DNA of 64,000 nucleotides from Modestobacter roseus (GTDB lineage: Bacteria > Actinomycetota > Actinomycetes > Mycobacteriales > Geodermatophilaceae): NCBI RefSeq assembly GCF_007994135.1, contig NZ_VLKF01000001.1, forward strand, positions 62,001 through 126,000. The letters are read 5' to 3'. Made by a program: the position numbers and the translations under genes. Positions 51,514 through 59,644 of this stretch are shown here, one piece after another. The notes beneath the pieces were generated by a model that worked only from the letters and a program-made list of their open reading frames with translations, did no database searches and was not told the origin of the DNA. How positions within the stretch are numbered: the stretch's first letter is position 1; each line of letters opens with the position of its first letter.

Positions 51514-52683
51514 TCAGCCCAGCAGCTTCAGGATGCCCTGCGGGGCCTGGTTGGCCTGGGCCAGCATCGCGGTGCCGGCCTGGGTCAGGATCTGCGTGCG
51601 GGTGAAGTTGGTCATCTCCTGGGCCATGTCGGTGTCGCGGATCCGGCTCTCGGACGCCGACAGGTTCTCGACGGCGACGTTGAGGTTGTTGATCGTGTGC
51701 TCGAACCGGTTCTGGATGGCACCCAGGTCGGCGCGGGTGGTGCTCACGATCTTGATGGCGTCGTCGAGCAGGCCGATCGCCTCGGAAGCGCCCGAGGCGG
51801 CGGTGAAGGTGACCTCCGCGTCGGCCAGCTGCTGGGCGGTCGGGGTGGCGCCGGGGGCCGTGCCGGTGAAGGTCAGGCCGGTGGCGGTGGCCCCGGCGGT
51901 GACCGCACCGGTGCCGAAGGTGGCGTCCAGCGCCGACTGCACCTTGGTGAGCTTGTCGCCGGCGGTGTCGGCCGAGGTGAACTTGACCGAGGCCAGGTCC
52001 ACGCTCTTGCCGTTGTAGGAGATCGACCCGTTGAGGCCGTCGAACCCGGCAGCGGTGGTGTAGTCGTTCGCCGCACCGACGGTGGACACCGAGGCGGTGC
52101 TGGCCGCGGCGTTCGTGGTCTGCGTGCCGGTGGTGGCCGTACCCGCGGCCGAGACGTCCACGTTCTGGACGCCCAGGCCCTGGGCGCCCATGGCGGTCGC
52201 GATGCTGACGCCGATGGTCTCCCCGGCGTTGGCACCGACCTGGAAGGTGGTGTTGTAGTTGCCGTCCAGCAGCTGCTTGCCGTTGAAGTTCGTCGTGGTC
52301 GCGATCCGGTCCAGCTCGCTCTTGAGCTGGGAGATCTCGGACTGGATGTTCTTCTTGGCGTCGCCGTTCAGCGAGCCCTCGTTGGACGCCTGCACCGACA
52401 GGTCGCGCATGCGCTGCAGGATCGAGTGCGTCTCGGTGAGCGCACCTTCAGCGGTCTGCACGACCGAGATGCCGTCCTGGGTGTTGCGGACGGCCATCTT
52501 CAGGCCACCGATCTGCGAGCGCAGGCCCTCGGAGATGGCCAGGCCGGCGGCGTCGTCGGCGGCGCGGTTGATGCGGAAGCCGGAGGAGAGCTTCTCCAGC
52601 GACTTGCTCATCTGGGTGTCGGTGACCGACAGGTTGCGGTACGAGTTCATCGCCGCGATGTTGTTGTTGACGCTCAGACCCAT
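51514..52683 (-). CDS. fliC: flagellin 1
   Basis: The 389-residue flagellin starts MGLSVNNNIAAMNSYRNLSV and has the D0/D1 N-terminal block (LSSGFRINRAADDAAGLAIS) and C-terminal block (LGAIQNRFEHTINNLNVAVE, ending ILKLLG). The middle 180-300 region is variable and Ala/Thr/Gly-rich. ATG 52683 is preceded by GGAGGA. The sequence is nearly the same as flagellin 2, including the region downstream of the stop codon. It is read from a FliA-type promoter. Confidence 0.95.
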   Translation of the reverse strand: MGLSVNNNIAAMNSYRNLSVTDTQMSKSLEKLSSGFRINRAADDAAGLAISEGLRSQIGGLKMAVRNTQDGISVVQTAEGALTETHSILQRMRDLSVQASNEGSLNGDAKKNIQSEISQLKSELDRIATTTNFNGKQLLDGNYNTTFQVGANAGETIGVSIATAMGAQGLGVQNVDVSAAGTATTGTQTTNAAASTASVSTVGAANDYTTAAGFDGLNGSISYNGKSVDLASVKFTSADTAGDKLTKVQSALDATFGTGAVTAGATATGLTFTGTAPGATPTAQQLADAEVTFTAASGASEAIGLLDDAIKIVSTTRADLGAIQNRFEHTINNLNVAVENLSASESRIRDTDMAQEMTNFTRTQILTQAGTAMLAQANQAPQGILKLLG

Positions 52684-52751
52684 GGTGTTCCTCCGTGGAC
52701 GTGGGTTTCGGGTACTCCGCTGCATCCGTGCTGCGGGGTGTTGCCTTACCG

Positions 52752-52779
52752 GGATCGGCGGGTGGCAACGGGTTCTTGA
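52752..52779 (-). promoter_or_regulatory. FliA/WhiG-type promoter of flagellin 1
   Basis: TCAA (52779-52776), 16 nt, then GCCGATCC (52759-52752). The leader of about 60 nt before the ATG has GGA motifs, one in the ribosome binding site. Confidence 0.7.
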
Positions 52780-52851
52780 CCCGAAACGTCGACCATCTCG
52801 CGGCGGTACCAGGGAGAGCGTCCAGCGTTGGCCGGCAGGTGCCCCGGTGCG

Positions 52852-52888
52852 CCGGTGAGGGGGGAGGTCACGCCTCCCCCCTCACCGG
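52852..52888 (-). terminator. terminator after flagellin 2
   Basis: CCGGTGAGGGGGGAGG and CCTCCCCCCTCACCGG form a perfect 16-bp stem with a 5-nt loop. The right arm resembles the one after flagellin 1, as both flanks were duplicated together. Confidence 0.8.
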
Positions 52889-52913
52889 GTGGTGCTCAGG
52901 TGGTGCGGGTGGA

Positions 52914-54083
52914 TCAGCCCAGCAGGCGCAGGATGTTCTGCGGGGCCTGGTTGGCCTGGGCCAGCATCGCGGTGCCGGCCTGGGTCAGGATCTGGGCGCG
53001 GGTGAAGTTGGTCATCTCCGCGGCCATGTCGGTGTCGCGGATCCGGCTCTCCGATGCGGTCACGTTCTCGATCGCGACGTTGAGGTTGTTCACCGTGTGC
53101 TCGAACCGGTTCTGGATGGCACCCAGGTCGGCGCGGGTGGTGCTCACGGTCTTGATGGCGTCGTCGATCTTCTTGATCGCCTCGGAGGCGCCCGAGGCGG
53201 CGGTGAAGGTGACCTCCGCGTCGGCCAGCTGCTGGGCGGTCGGGGTGGCGCCGGGGGCCGTGCCGGTGAAGGTCAGGCCGGTGGCGGTGGCCCCGGCGGT
53301 GACCGCACCGGCGCCGAAGGCGGCGTCCAGCGCCGACTGCACCTTGGTGAGCTTGTCGCCGGCGGTGTCGGCCGAGGCGAACCTGACCGAGGCCAGGTCC
53401 ACGCTCTTGCCGTTGTAGGAGATCGACCCGTTGAGGCCGTCGAACCCGGCAGCGGTGGTGTAGTCGTTCGCCGCACCGACGGTGGACACCGAGGCGGTGC
53501 TGGCCGCGGCGTTCGTGGTCTGCGTGCCGGTGGTGCCGGTGCCGGCGGCGGACACGTCGACGCCCTCGACGCCCAGGCCCTGGGCGCCCATGGCGGTGCC
53601 GATGCTGACGCCGATGGTCTCCCCGGCGTTGGAGCCGACCTGGAAGCTGGTGTTGTACTTGCCGTCCAGCAGCTGCTTGCCGTTGAAGTTCGTCGTGGAG
53701 GCGATCCGGTCCAGCTCGCTCTTGAGCTGGGACACCTCGGACTGGATGTTCTTCTTCGCGTCGTCGTTGAGCGAGCCGGCGTTGGACGCCTGCACCGACA
53801 GGTCGCGCATGCGCTGCAGGATCGAGTGCGTCTCGGTCAGCGCGCCTTCCGCGGTCTGCACGACCGACACACCGTCCTGGGTGTTGCGGACGGCGACCTT
53901 GAGGCCACCGATCTGCGAGCGCAGGCCCTCGGAGATGGCCAGGCCGGCGGCGTCGTCGGCGGCGCGGTTGATGCGGAAGCCGGAGGAGAGCTTCTCCAGC
54001 GACTTGCTCATCTGGCTGTCGGTGACCGACAGGTTCCGGTAGGAGTTCAGCGCAGCGATGTTGTTGTTGACGGTCAGACCCAT
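52914..54083 (-). CDS. fliC: flagellin 2
   Basis: The 389-residue flagellin starts MGLTVNNNIAALNSYRNLSV and ends NILRLLG. Length and most residues equal flagellin 1; differences cluster at the ends of the central region (for example IKKIDDAIKTVSTTR against IGLLDDAIKIVSTTR). It has its own promoter and terminator and a GGAGG ribosome binding site. Recent tandem duplication is likely. Confidence 0.95.
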   Translation of the reverse strand: MGLTVNNNIAALNSYRNLSVTDSQMSKSLEKLSSGFRINRAADDAAGLAISEGLRSQIGGLKVAVRNTQDGVSVVQTAEGALTETHSILQRMRDLSVQASNAGSLNDDAKKNIQSEVSQLKSELDRIASTTNFNGKQLLDGKYNTSFQVGSNAGETIGVSIGTAMGAQGLGVEGVDVSAAGTGTTGTQTTNAAASTASVSTVGAANDYTTAAGFDGLNGSISYNGKSVDLASVRFASADTAGDKLTKVQSALDAAFGAGAVTAGATATGLTFTGTAPGATPTAQQLADAEVTFTAASGASEAIKKIDDAIKTVSTTRADLGAIQNRFEHTVNNLNVAIENVTASESRIRDTDMAAEMTNFTRAQILTQAGTAMLAQANQAPQNILRLLG

Positions 54084-54149
54084 GGTGGTGGTGCCTCCTT
54101 GGACGGGGCCTCGGCGCCCACCACGTCCGTGCGGTGGGCTCTGGCCCCC

Positions 54150-54177
54150 TCAACGGCGGCTGCCGGGAGGCTCTTGA
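54150..54177 (-). promoter_or_regulatory. FliA/WhiG-type promoter of flagellin 2
   Basis: TCAA (54177-54174), 16 nt, then GCCGTTGA (54157-54150), about 66 bp upstream of the ATG. Confidence 0.65.
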
Positions 54178-54211
54178 GCGCCGCTGCGGAGGATCCCCCT
54201 CCCGGGGGAGG

Positions 54212-55045
54212 TCAGCTCAGCAGGCGCAGCACCCGGGGGGCCGACTGGTTGGCCTGGGCCAGCATCGCCGTGCCGGCCTCGGTGAGCACCCGGGTCCGGG
54301 CGAGCTGGGTGGTCTCCTGGGCCATGTCGGCGTCGCGGATGCGGCTCTCGGACGCCGCGGTGTTGGTCAGCGCTGTCCCGAGCTTCTCGATGTTGTGCTC
54401 GAGCCGGTTCTGCACCGCGCCGACGGCCCCGCGGATCGTCGACACGTGACCGATCGCCGCGTCGAGGGCGGCGATCGCCGCGCGCGCGCCCGAGACGGGG
54501 GCGTCCGGGTCGGTCCGCACGTCCACCGCGGCCACGCCCAGCCCGCTGGCGTCCATGGCGGGCCCGAGATCGATCGCGATGGTCTGGCCGACGTCGGCAC
54601 CGATCTGGAAGCCGGCCCGGTAGCTCCCGTCGAGGAGCGGCCGGCCGTTGAACCGGGTGGTGCCGGCGATCCGGTCCAGCTCGCTGGTCAGCCCGGTGAT
54701 CTCCGACTGCACGGCTGTCCGGGCGGCGTCGTCGAGAGCGCCGGCGTTGGCCGCCTGCACCGACAGGTCCCGCATCCGGTGCAGGATGCCCTGCGTCTCG
54801 GTCAGTGCCCCCTCGGCGGTCCGCAGCACCGAGATGCCGTCGTGGCTGTTGCGCAGCGCGACCCGCAACCCGCCGATCTGGGCCCGCATGTTCTCCGAGA
54901 TCGCCAGGTTGGCGGCGTCGTCCGCCGCCCGGTTGATCCGGCTGCCGGAGGTCAGCCGCTCGAGCGAGGTGGTCAGCTGGCGGTCGGCGACCGCCAGGGC
55001 GCGGTGGGAGTTCAGGCCGGCGATGTTGCTGATGACGAGGCTCAA
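54212..55045 (-). CDS. flagellin 3 (short, divergent)
   Basis: The 277-residue flagellin lacks about 110 residues of the central region. It starts with TTG at 55045 (LSLVISNIAGLNSHRALAV), with GGAGGG close upstream, and keeps LTSGSRINRAADDAANLAIS and QNRLEHNIEKLGTALTNTAA, ending VLRLLS. It is clearly less similar to flagellins 1 and 2 than they are to each other, so it is an older paralogue, perhaps a minor or proximal filament subunit. Confidence 0.92.
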   Translation of the reverse strand: MSLVISNIAGLNSHRALAVADRQLTTSLERLTSGSRINRAADDAANLAISENMRAQIGGLRVALRNSHDGISVLRTAEGALTETQGILHRMRDLSVQAANAGALDDAARTAVQSEITGLTSELDRIAGTTRFNGRPLLDGSYRAGFQIGADVGQTIAIDLGPAMDASGLGVAAVDVRTDPDAPVSGARAAIAALDAAIGHVSTIRGAVGAVQNRLEHNIEKLGTALTNTAASESRIRDADMAQETTQLARTRVLTEAGTAMLAQANQSAPRVLRLLS

Positions 55046-55106
55046 GGGACCCTCCGTGGACCGAGCGCGGTGAGCAGGCCCACCGCAGTCGTGCGTGGGC
55101 CTCCTC

Positions 55107-55134
55107 ACCTACGGTCCGCCCGCTCCGGTGTTGA
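55107..55134 (-). promoter_or_regulatory. weak FliA-type promoter of flagellin 3
   Basis: TCAA (55134-55131), 16 nt, then CCGTAGGT (55114-55107). The -35 and spacing match the other flagellin promoters, but the -10 is poor. Confidence 0.35.
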
Positions 55135-55169
55135 GCCGAAACGGGTGGGGTGCCGGGTGCTGCTGTGAC

Positions 55170-56129
55170 TCAGGCCGGCTGGGCGGCGGCCTCGCGTTCG
55201 GCGACCTGCCAGCCGTACCGCTGGCGCACCCGGGCGGCCGGCGTCGGCACCGCCGTCCGGGGTGCCGCGGGGGCCGGGACCGACGGCCGCGCCGCCTCCC
55301 GGCCGGCACCCTGCGCAGCGGCTACCCGGTCCACGTAGGCGCGCTGCTGGTTGCGGGCGCGCACCCCGCCCTGCGCCGTCACGGGCGCGCCGTCCCACAC
55401 CTCGCTCATCGCCGCGTGCAGCAGGGTGAGGGCGCGGGCCCGCATCTGCGAGACCCGGGACAGGGTCACGCCGAGGGAGTCGGCGATGTCGGTCAGCGAC
55501 TCGTCACCGAAGAAGTTCCGCTCCACGACCTCGTCGAGGCGGTCGGGGAGGGCGCGGATCGCCTCGTGCAGGTGCCGGGCCCGTTCGGAACGCAGCAGCG
55601 CGCGCTCGGGGGAGTCGCCGGTGTCGGGCAGGTCCAGGGAGGTGCCGTCGACGCCGGTCTCGGCGTCGATGCTGACCATCACGGCCCGGTGCACGTCGAC
55701 CTGGAGGGAGTCCAGCTCGGCCCGGCCGACCCCCAGGCTGGCGGCGAGCTCCTCGCGGGTGGGCGGCCGGCCCAGGCTCATGGTGAGGGCGTCGGCGGCG
55801 GCGTCGGTGCGCCGGGCGGCGGCGCGGACCGAGCGGCTGGCCCAGTCGCCCGAGCGCAGCTCGTCGAGGACGGCGCCCTGGAGGCGGGGGAGGGCGTAGG
55901 TCGCGAACGTCGCCCCGGCCGTCGGGTCGAACCGGCGGGCCACCTCGACCAGCGCGACGCGGGCGCAGGCCTGCAGGTCCTCCCGGCTGACGTGGCTGGG
56001 CAGCGAGATGCGCGAGGCCACCGCGTTCACCGCGAAGTGCGTCAGCGGCAGATGGGTGGTCACCAGTGCGTCGACGTCGGGGTGTCGGCGTTCGCCCCCG
56101 GCGACGGGGGTGGGGCTGGCTGCGGTCAC
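55170..56129 (-). CDS. fliA: flagellar sigma factor FliA/WhiG family (sigma-28)
   Basis: The 319-residue protein has sigma regions 2 (VSREDLQACARVALVEVARRFD, FATYALPRLQGAVLDELRSGDW), 3 (RPPTREELAASLGVG) and 4 (VVERNFFGDESLTDIADSLG, VTLSRVSQMRARALTLL). This is the FliA/WhiG group. The last 60 residues are an Ala/Pro/Arg-rich tail not usual in the family. GTG at 56129 is used. It is divergent from flgN and should read the TCAA-N16-GCCGATNA promoters listed here. No flgM-like anti-sigma gene is seen in the window. Confidence 0.93.
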   Translation of the reverse strand: MTAASPTPVAGGERRHPDVDALVTTHLPLTHFAVNAVASRISLPSHVSREDLQACARVALVEVARRFDPTAGATFATYALPRLQGAVLDELRSGDWASRSVRAAARRTDAAADALTMSLGRPPTREELAASLGVGRAELDSLQVDVHRAVMVSIDAETGVDGTSLDLPDTGDSPERALLRSERARHLHEAIRALPDRLDEVVERNFFGDESLTDIADSLGVTLSRVSQMRARALTLLHAAMSEVWDGAPVTAQGGVRARNQQRAYVDRVAAAQGAGREAARPSVPAPAAPRTAVPTPAARVRQRYGWQVAEREAAAQPA

Positions 56130-56203
56130 GAGGTCTCTCTCGGCGGGCCGGAGCCGGACCGGGACCGGCTGGCGCCGATTTCTGTGTGACCGCGCCGCTC
56201 GGC

Positions 56204-56231
56204 TTGACCGGACGCCGGCCGGTGCCGATGG
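56204..56231 (+). promoter_or_regulatory. possible FliA-type promoter for flgN-flgK-flgL
   Basis: TTGA (56204-56207), 16 nt, then GCCGATGG (56224-56231) on the plus strand, 67 bp before flgN. The -10 is good, the -35 departs from TCAA. Confidence 0.4.
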
Positions 56232-56298
56232 AGGTGCGTCGGCAGGCCCACCCGGGCACGTGCCGCGGACGGAGACGACGACGAGGAGGGCGGCCGGC

Positions 56299-56787
56299 AT
56301 GGACCACCAGCACCTGTCGACGTTGCTGTGGCGGGAGCACGAGCTCCTGGACCTGCTGCTGTTCAAGGCCGAGGAGAAGCAGTACCTGATCCTCACCGGG
56401 AAGAGCCGCTGGCTGCCGCGCATCGCGCACGAGATCGAGGTCGTCCTGGAGCAGCTGCGCACCCTCGAGGTGGAGCGCGCCGCCGCGACCGAGCAGATCG
56501 CCGGCCGGCTCGGGCTGGAGGCCAACCCCTCGCTGCGGCAGCTGGCCGACTCGGCGCCCGCGCCGTGGAACGACCTCTACGCCAAGCACCACGAGGCGCT
56601 GCTGACGCTCGTCACCGAGCTGCGCAGCCTCTCCGACGCGAACAAGGAGCTGATCGAGAGTGGGCTGTCGGTGATCGGCGACGCGCTGCTGTCCTCCCGC
56701 ACGGGGACCGCGTCGGGCACCTACACGCATAACGGCCGCAGTGCGGGCAACGCCTACCGCTCGGTGACCCTGGACGGTGCCCTGTGA
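56299..56787 (+). CDS. flgN: flagellar export chaperone FlgN
   Basis: The 162-residue helical protein has LSTLLWREHELLDLLLFKAEEKQ and ELRSLSDANKELIESGL, matching the FlgN family. FlgN guards FlgK and FlgL before export, in line with the next two genes. ATG 56299 has GAGGAGGG eight bases upstream. The stop overlaps the GTG of flgK. Confidence 0.92.
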   Translation: MDHQHLSTLLWREHELLDLLLFKAEEKQYLILTGKSRWLPRIAHEIEVVLEQLRTLEVERAAATEQIAGRLGLEANPSLRQLADSAPAPWNDLYAKHHEALLTLVTELRSLSDANKELIESGLSVIGDALLSSRTGTASGTYTHNGRSAGNAYRSVTLDGAL

Positions 56788-58199
56788 GTGGCACGTTCGG
56801 CGGTCTGAACACCGCGACGTCGGCCCTGTGGGCCCAGCAGCGCGGACTGGACGTCACCGGGCAGAACGTCGCCAACGTCAACACCGAGGGCTACAGCCGC
56901 CAGCGCGCCGAGCTGCAGTCGGTCGGGGGCAACCCGGTGCCGGCGATCTGGTCGGTGAGCAAGGACGTCGGCCAGGGCGTCAACGCCGACACCGTCATCC
57001 GCATCCGGGACGCGTTCCTGGAGGCGCGCGCCCAGGCGGAGAGCGGCAGGACCGCCTCGCTGACGGTGCACGACACGACGCTCGCCCAGATCGAGCAGGC
57101 GTTCCGGGAGCCGGGCGAGACCGGCATCCAGGCCAAGCTCACCGACGTCTTCAAGTCCTGGGGCGACCTGGCGAGCAACCCGACCGAGGACGGCGCCCGC
57201 ACCGCGGTGCTGCAGAAGACGGCCACCCTGGTCGCCGAGTTCCGCACCACCGACGCCGCGCTCGACAAGGCCTGGACGCAGACCCGCAGCGCGCTCGACG
57301 TGCTGGCCGACGACGTCAACACCACCATCGCGCAGGTGGCCCAGCTCAACACCGCGATCAAGAAGGCGACCCAGACCGGGCTGCCGAGCAACGAGCTCGC
57401 CGACCAGCGCGACGCCCTGGTACTGAAGCTGTCCCAGACGATCGGCGCCACCTCCTCGAAGGGCGACTTCGGCACCGTCGACGTCGCGGTGGGCGGTGCG
57501 ACGCTGATCTCCGGGAGCTCCTCGACCGGTCTCCGGGTCGTGGGGACCAGCGACCCGCTCGCGGTGACGGGCACCGACCCCCGGCTGGTCACCGACCCCG
57601 GGGGGACGACCGTGACCCCGGGCGGCACGGGCGGCGGCCAGCTCACCGCGCTGCGCGAGACCATCCCCGGGTACCGGGCCCGGCTGGACGGCGTCGCCCA
57701 GCGGCTGGCCGACGAGTTCAACTCCGCGCACACCGCGGGGGTGGACAAGACCGGCGCCCCCGGCGGCGCGCTGTTCGACGACGGGGCCGGCGCGTTGACC
57801 GGCATCACCGCCAAGACGCTCACGCTGGCGATCAGCGACACCCGTCGGCTCGCCGCCGCCGACGGGTCCACGGCCCCCACGCCGACCACCGACAACCGCA
57901 ACGCGATGGCGATCGCCAAGCTGCAGAGCTCCCCGGACGGCACCGCGGTGGCCTACCGCCAGCTGATCGTCCAGCTGGGCGTCGACGCGTCGGTGGCGAC
58001 CGGCAACCTGAAGACCCAGACGGTGGTGGCCAGTCAGGTGGAGGCCTCCCGCGAAGCCGTCTCCGGGGTGAACCTCGACGAGGAGATGACCAACATGCTC
58101 CGCTTCCAGCACGGCTACTCGGCGGCGGCCCGCATGATCACCACGATCGACGAGACGCTCGACGTGCTGATCAACCGCACCGGCCGCGTGGGGCTGTGA
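56784..58199 (+). CDS. flgK: hook-filament junction protein FlgK
   Basis: The 471-residue protein has the rod/hook-type N terminus (SGTFGGLNTATSALWAQQRGL, NVANVNTEGYSRQRAE) and the C terminus GVNLDEEMTNMLRFQHGYSA, TTIDETLDVLINR. It joins hook to filament. It is translated from a GTG that overlaps the flgN stop and is followed four bases later by flgL. Confidence 0.95.
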   Translation: MSGTFGGLNTATSALWAQQRGLDVTGQNVANVNTEGYSRQRAELQSVGGNPVPAIWSVSKDVGQGVNADTVIRIRDAFLEARAQAESGRTASLTVHDTTLAQIEQAFREPGETGIQAKLTDVFKSWGDLASNPTEDGARTAVLQKTATLVAEFRTTDAALDKAWTQTRSALDVLADDVNTTIAQVAQLNTAIKKATQTGLPSNELADQRDALVLKLSQTIGATSSKGDFGTVDVAVGGATLISGSSSTGLRVVGTSDPLAVTGTDPRLVTDPGGTTVTPGGTGGGQLTALRETIPGYRARLDGVAQRLADEFNSAHTAGVDKTGAPGGALFDDGAGALTGITAKTLTLAISDTRRLAAADGSTAPTPTTDNRNAMAIAKLQSSPDGTAVAYRQLIVQLGVDASVATGNLKTQTVVASQVEASREAVSGVNLDEEMTNMLRFQHGYSAAARMITTIDETLDVLINRTGRVGL

Positions 58200-58203
58200 C
58201 CCG

Positions 58204-59115
58204 ATGAGGATCACGCACAAGGCCGTCGTCCAGACCAGCCTGCAGGGGCTGAACCGGAACATGGACGCGATCCAGAGGCTGCAGCAGCAGCTGACCTCCG
58301 GCAAGACGATCAACAAGCCCTCGGACGACCCGGCCGGCACCAACGCCGCAATCCTGACCCGGCAGGAGCTGGCCACCGCCACGCAGCACGCCCGCAACAT
58401 CAGCGACGGCATGGGCTTCCTCGATGCCACCGACTCGACCCTGCAGAACATGATCTGGCAGGTGCAGAAGGTGCGGGACCTGACCGTCAAGGGCCTGAAC
58501 ACCGGGGCGATGGGCGAGGACTCGCGGGCCGCCATCGCCACCGAGGTCGCCGGCATCCGGGAGAGCCTGCTGGGGCTGGCCAACCGGACGGTGCAGAACC
58601 GGCCGATCTTCGGCGGCATCACCGCCGGACCCGCCGCCTACGACGTCGCCTCCGGTGGCTACGTCGGCAGCGGGGACGGCGGGACGCCGATCAACCGGCA
58701 GGTCTCCGACGCCGACGTCATCCGCATCGACATCACCGGCCCGGAGGTCTTCGGCGTGAACGACCCGGGGGCGACCCCGCCCACCCGCGACCTGTTCGCG
58801 ATCGTCGGGGACATCGCGGGCGACGTGGTCGCTGACCCGGCCGCGCTGGAGGGTCACCTGGCGGCGCTGGACGAGGCGCTCAGCCGGATGCTCAAGGGTG
58901 CCGCCGACATCGGCACCCGCACCTCCCGGCTGGAGACCGCCAAGCAGGTGAACGCCGACCTGCAGCTGTCGCTGACCAGCCGCTCGGCCGACATCGAGAA
59001 CGTCGACCTGGCGAAGACCATCATGAACCTGCAGATGCAGCAGACCGGCTACGAGGCGGCCCTCGGGGCCACGGCGAAGGCGATCCAGCCGAGTCTGCTG
59101 GACTTCCTGCGCTGA
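58204..59115 (+). CDS. flgL: hook-filament junction protein FlgL
   Basis: The 303-residue protein begins MRITHKAVVQTSLQGLNRNM, has LTSGKTINKPSDDPAGTNAA, as in flagellin-like FlgL, and ends QQTGYEAALGATAKAIQPSL. It is the second junction protein under the filament. It is followed by a hairpin and csrA. Confidence 0.95.
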   Translation: MRITHKAVVQTSLQGLNRNMDAIQRLQQQLTSGKTINKPSDDPAGTNAAILTRQELATATQHARNISDGMGFLDATDSTLQNMIWQVQKVRDLTVKGLNTGAMGEDSRAAIATEVAGIRESLLGLANRTVQNRPIFGGITAGPAAYDVASGGYVGSGDGGTPINRQVSDADVIRIDITGPEVFGVNDPGATPPTRDLFAIVGDIAGDVVADPAALEGHLAALDEALSRMLKGAADIGTRTSRLETAKQVNADLQLSLTSRSADIENVDLAKTIMNLQMQQTGYEAALGATAKAIQPSLLDFLR

Positions 59116-59165
59116 GCAGGGGCGGGTCGGTCGCCGGTCCGGCGGCCGACCTGCCGAGAAGGGAA

Positions 59166-59202
59166 GTGCGGGACGTCGCCTGACGGCGTCCCGGTCCCGC
59201 AC
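59166..59202 (+). terminator. hairpin region between flgL and csrA
   Basis: GTGCGGGAC (59166-59174) pairs with GTCCCGCAC (59194-59202), and an inner GGGACG/CGGCGTCCC pairing competes with it. It may be a terminator or a fold in the csrA leader. Confidence 0.5.
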
Positions 59203-59255
59203 CCGCGCGGGGCACGCCACGGATGGCCACACACACCCATGGAGGGGTCAACGAC

Positions 59256-59507
59256 ATGCTCACACTCACCCGCAGCGTCGGCGAGAGCATCCGCATCGGC
59301 GAGGACATCGAGGTCTACGTCGTCGAGGTCCGCGGTGGCACCGTGCGGCTGGGCTTCAAGGCCCCCCGCGAGGTGGCGATCCACCGCGAGGAGGTCTACC
59401 GGCAGATCGCCGAGGCGAACGCCCTCGCCGCCGAGGTGGCCGCCGATGCGCTGGGCGCCTTGGCAGCATTCGCGCCAGAGTCGGAGCAGGCATCCAGCAA
59501 GAAGTGA
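59256..59507 (+). CDS. csrA: carbon storage regulator CsrA
   Basis: The 83-residue protein begins MLTLTRSVGESIRIGEDIEV and has VRLGFKAPREVAIHREEVY, the RNA-binding surface (residues around L4-R6 and R43-E45 region) of CsrA. A C-terminal Ala-rich extension of about 25 residues follows. CsrA binds GGA in mRNA leaders and represses translation; in Bacillus it blocks flagellin translation and is countered by FliW. ATG at 59256 is used as it gives the standard N terminus, with GGAGGGG eight bases upstream; a longer frame from 59223 is less likely. Confidence 0.94.
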   Translation: MLTLTRSVGESIRIGEDIEVYVVEVRGGTVRLGFKAPREVAIHREEVYRQIAEANALAAEVAADALGALAAFAPESEQASSKK

Positions 59508-59644
59508 CAACGGTCTGGACATTTCGGGCCAACTAGCGCTCGACTCGTCCGCCTCAGTAGTCACAGGGCGGCGAGTCTTGCCGTCGGTCAATCGGGCACT
59601 GCGCAACTCTTCCCCTACCGCGCCAGTTACAGGGGGAGACCAAG

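Noticed and set aside
59133..59160. GCCGAGAA upstream of csrA as a FliA-type promoter
   Set aside because: No TCAA-like -35 at 15-17 nt; the tetramer at the right distance is GCCG.
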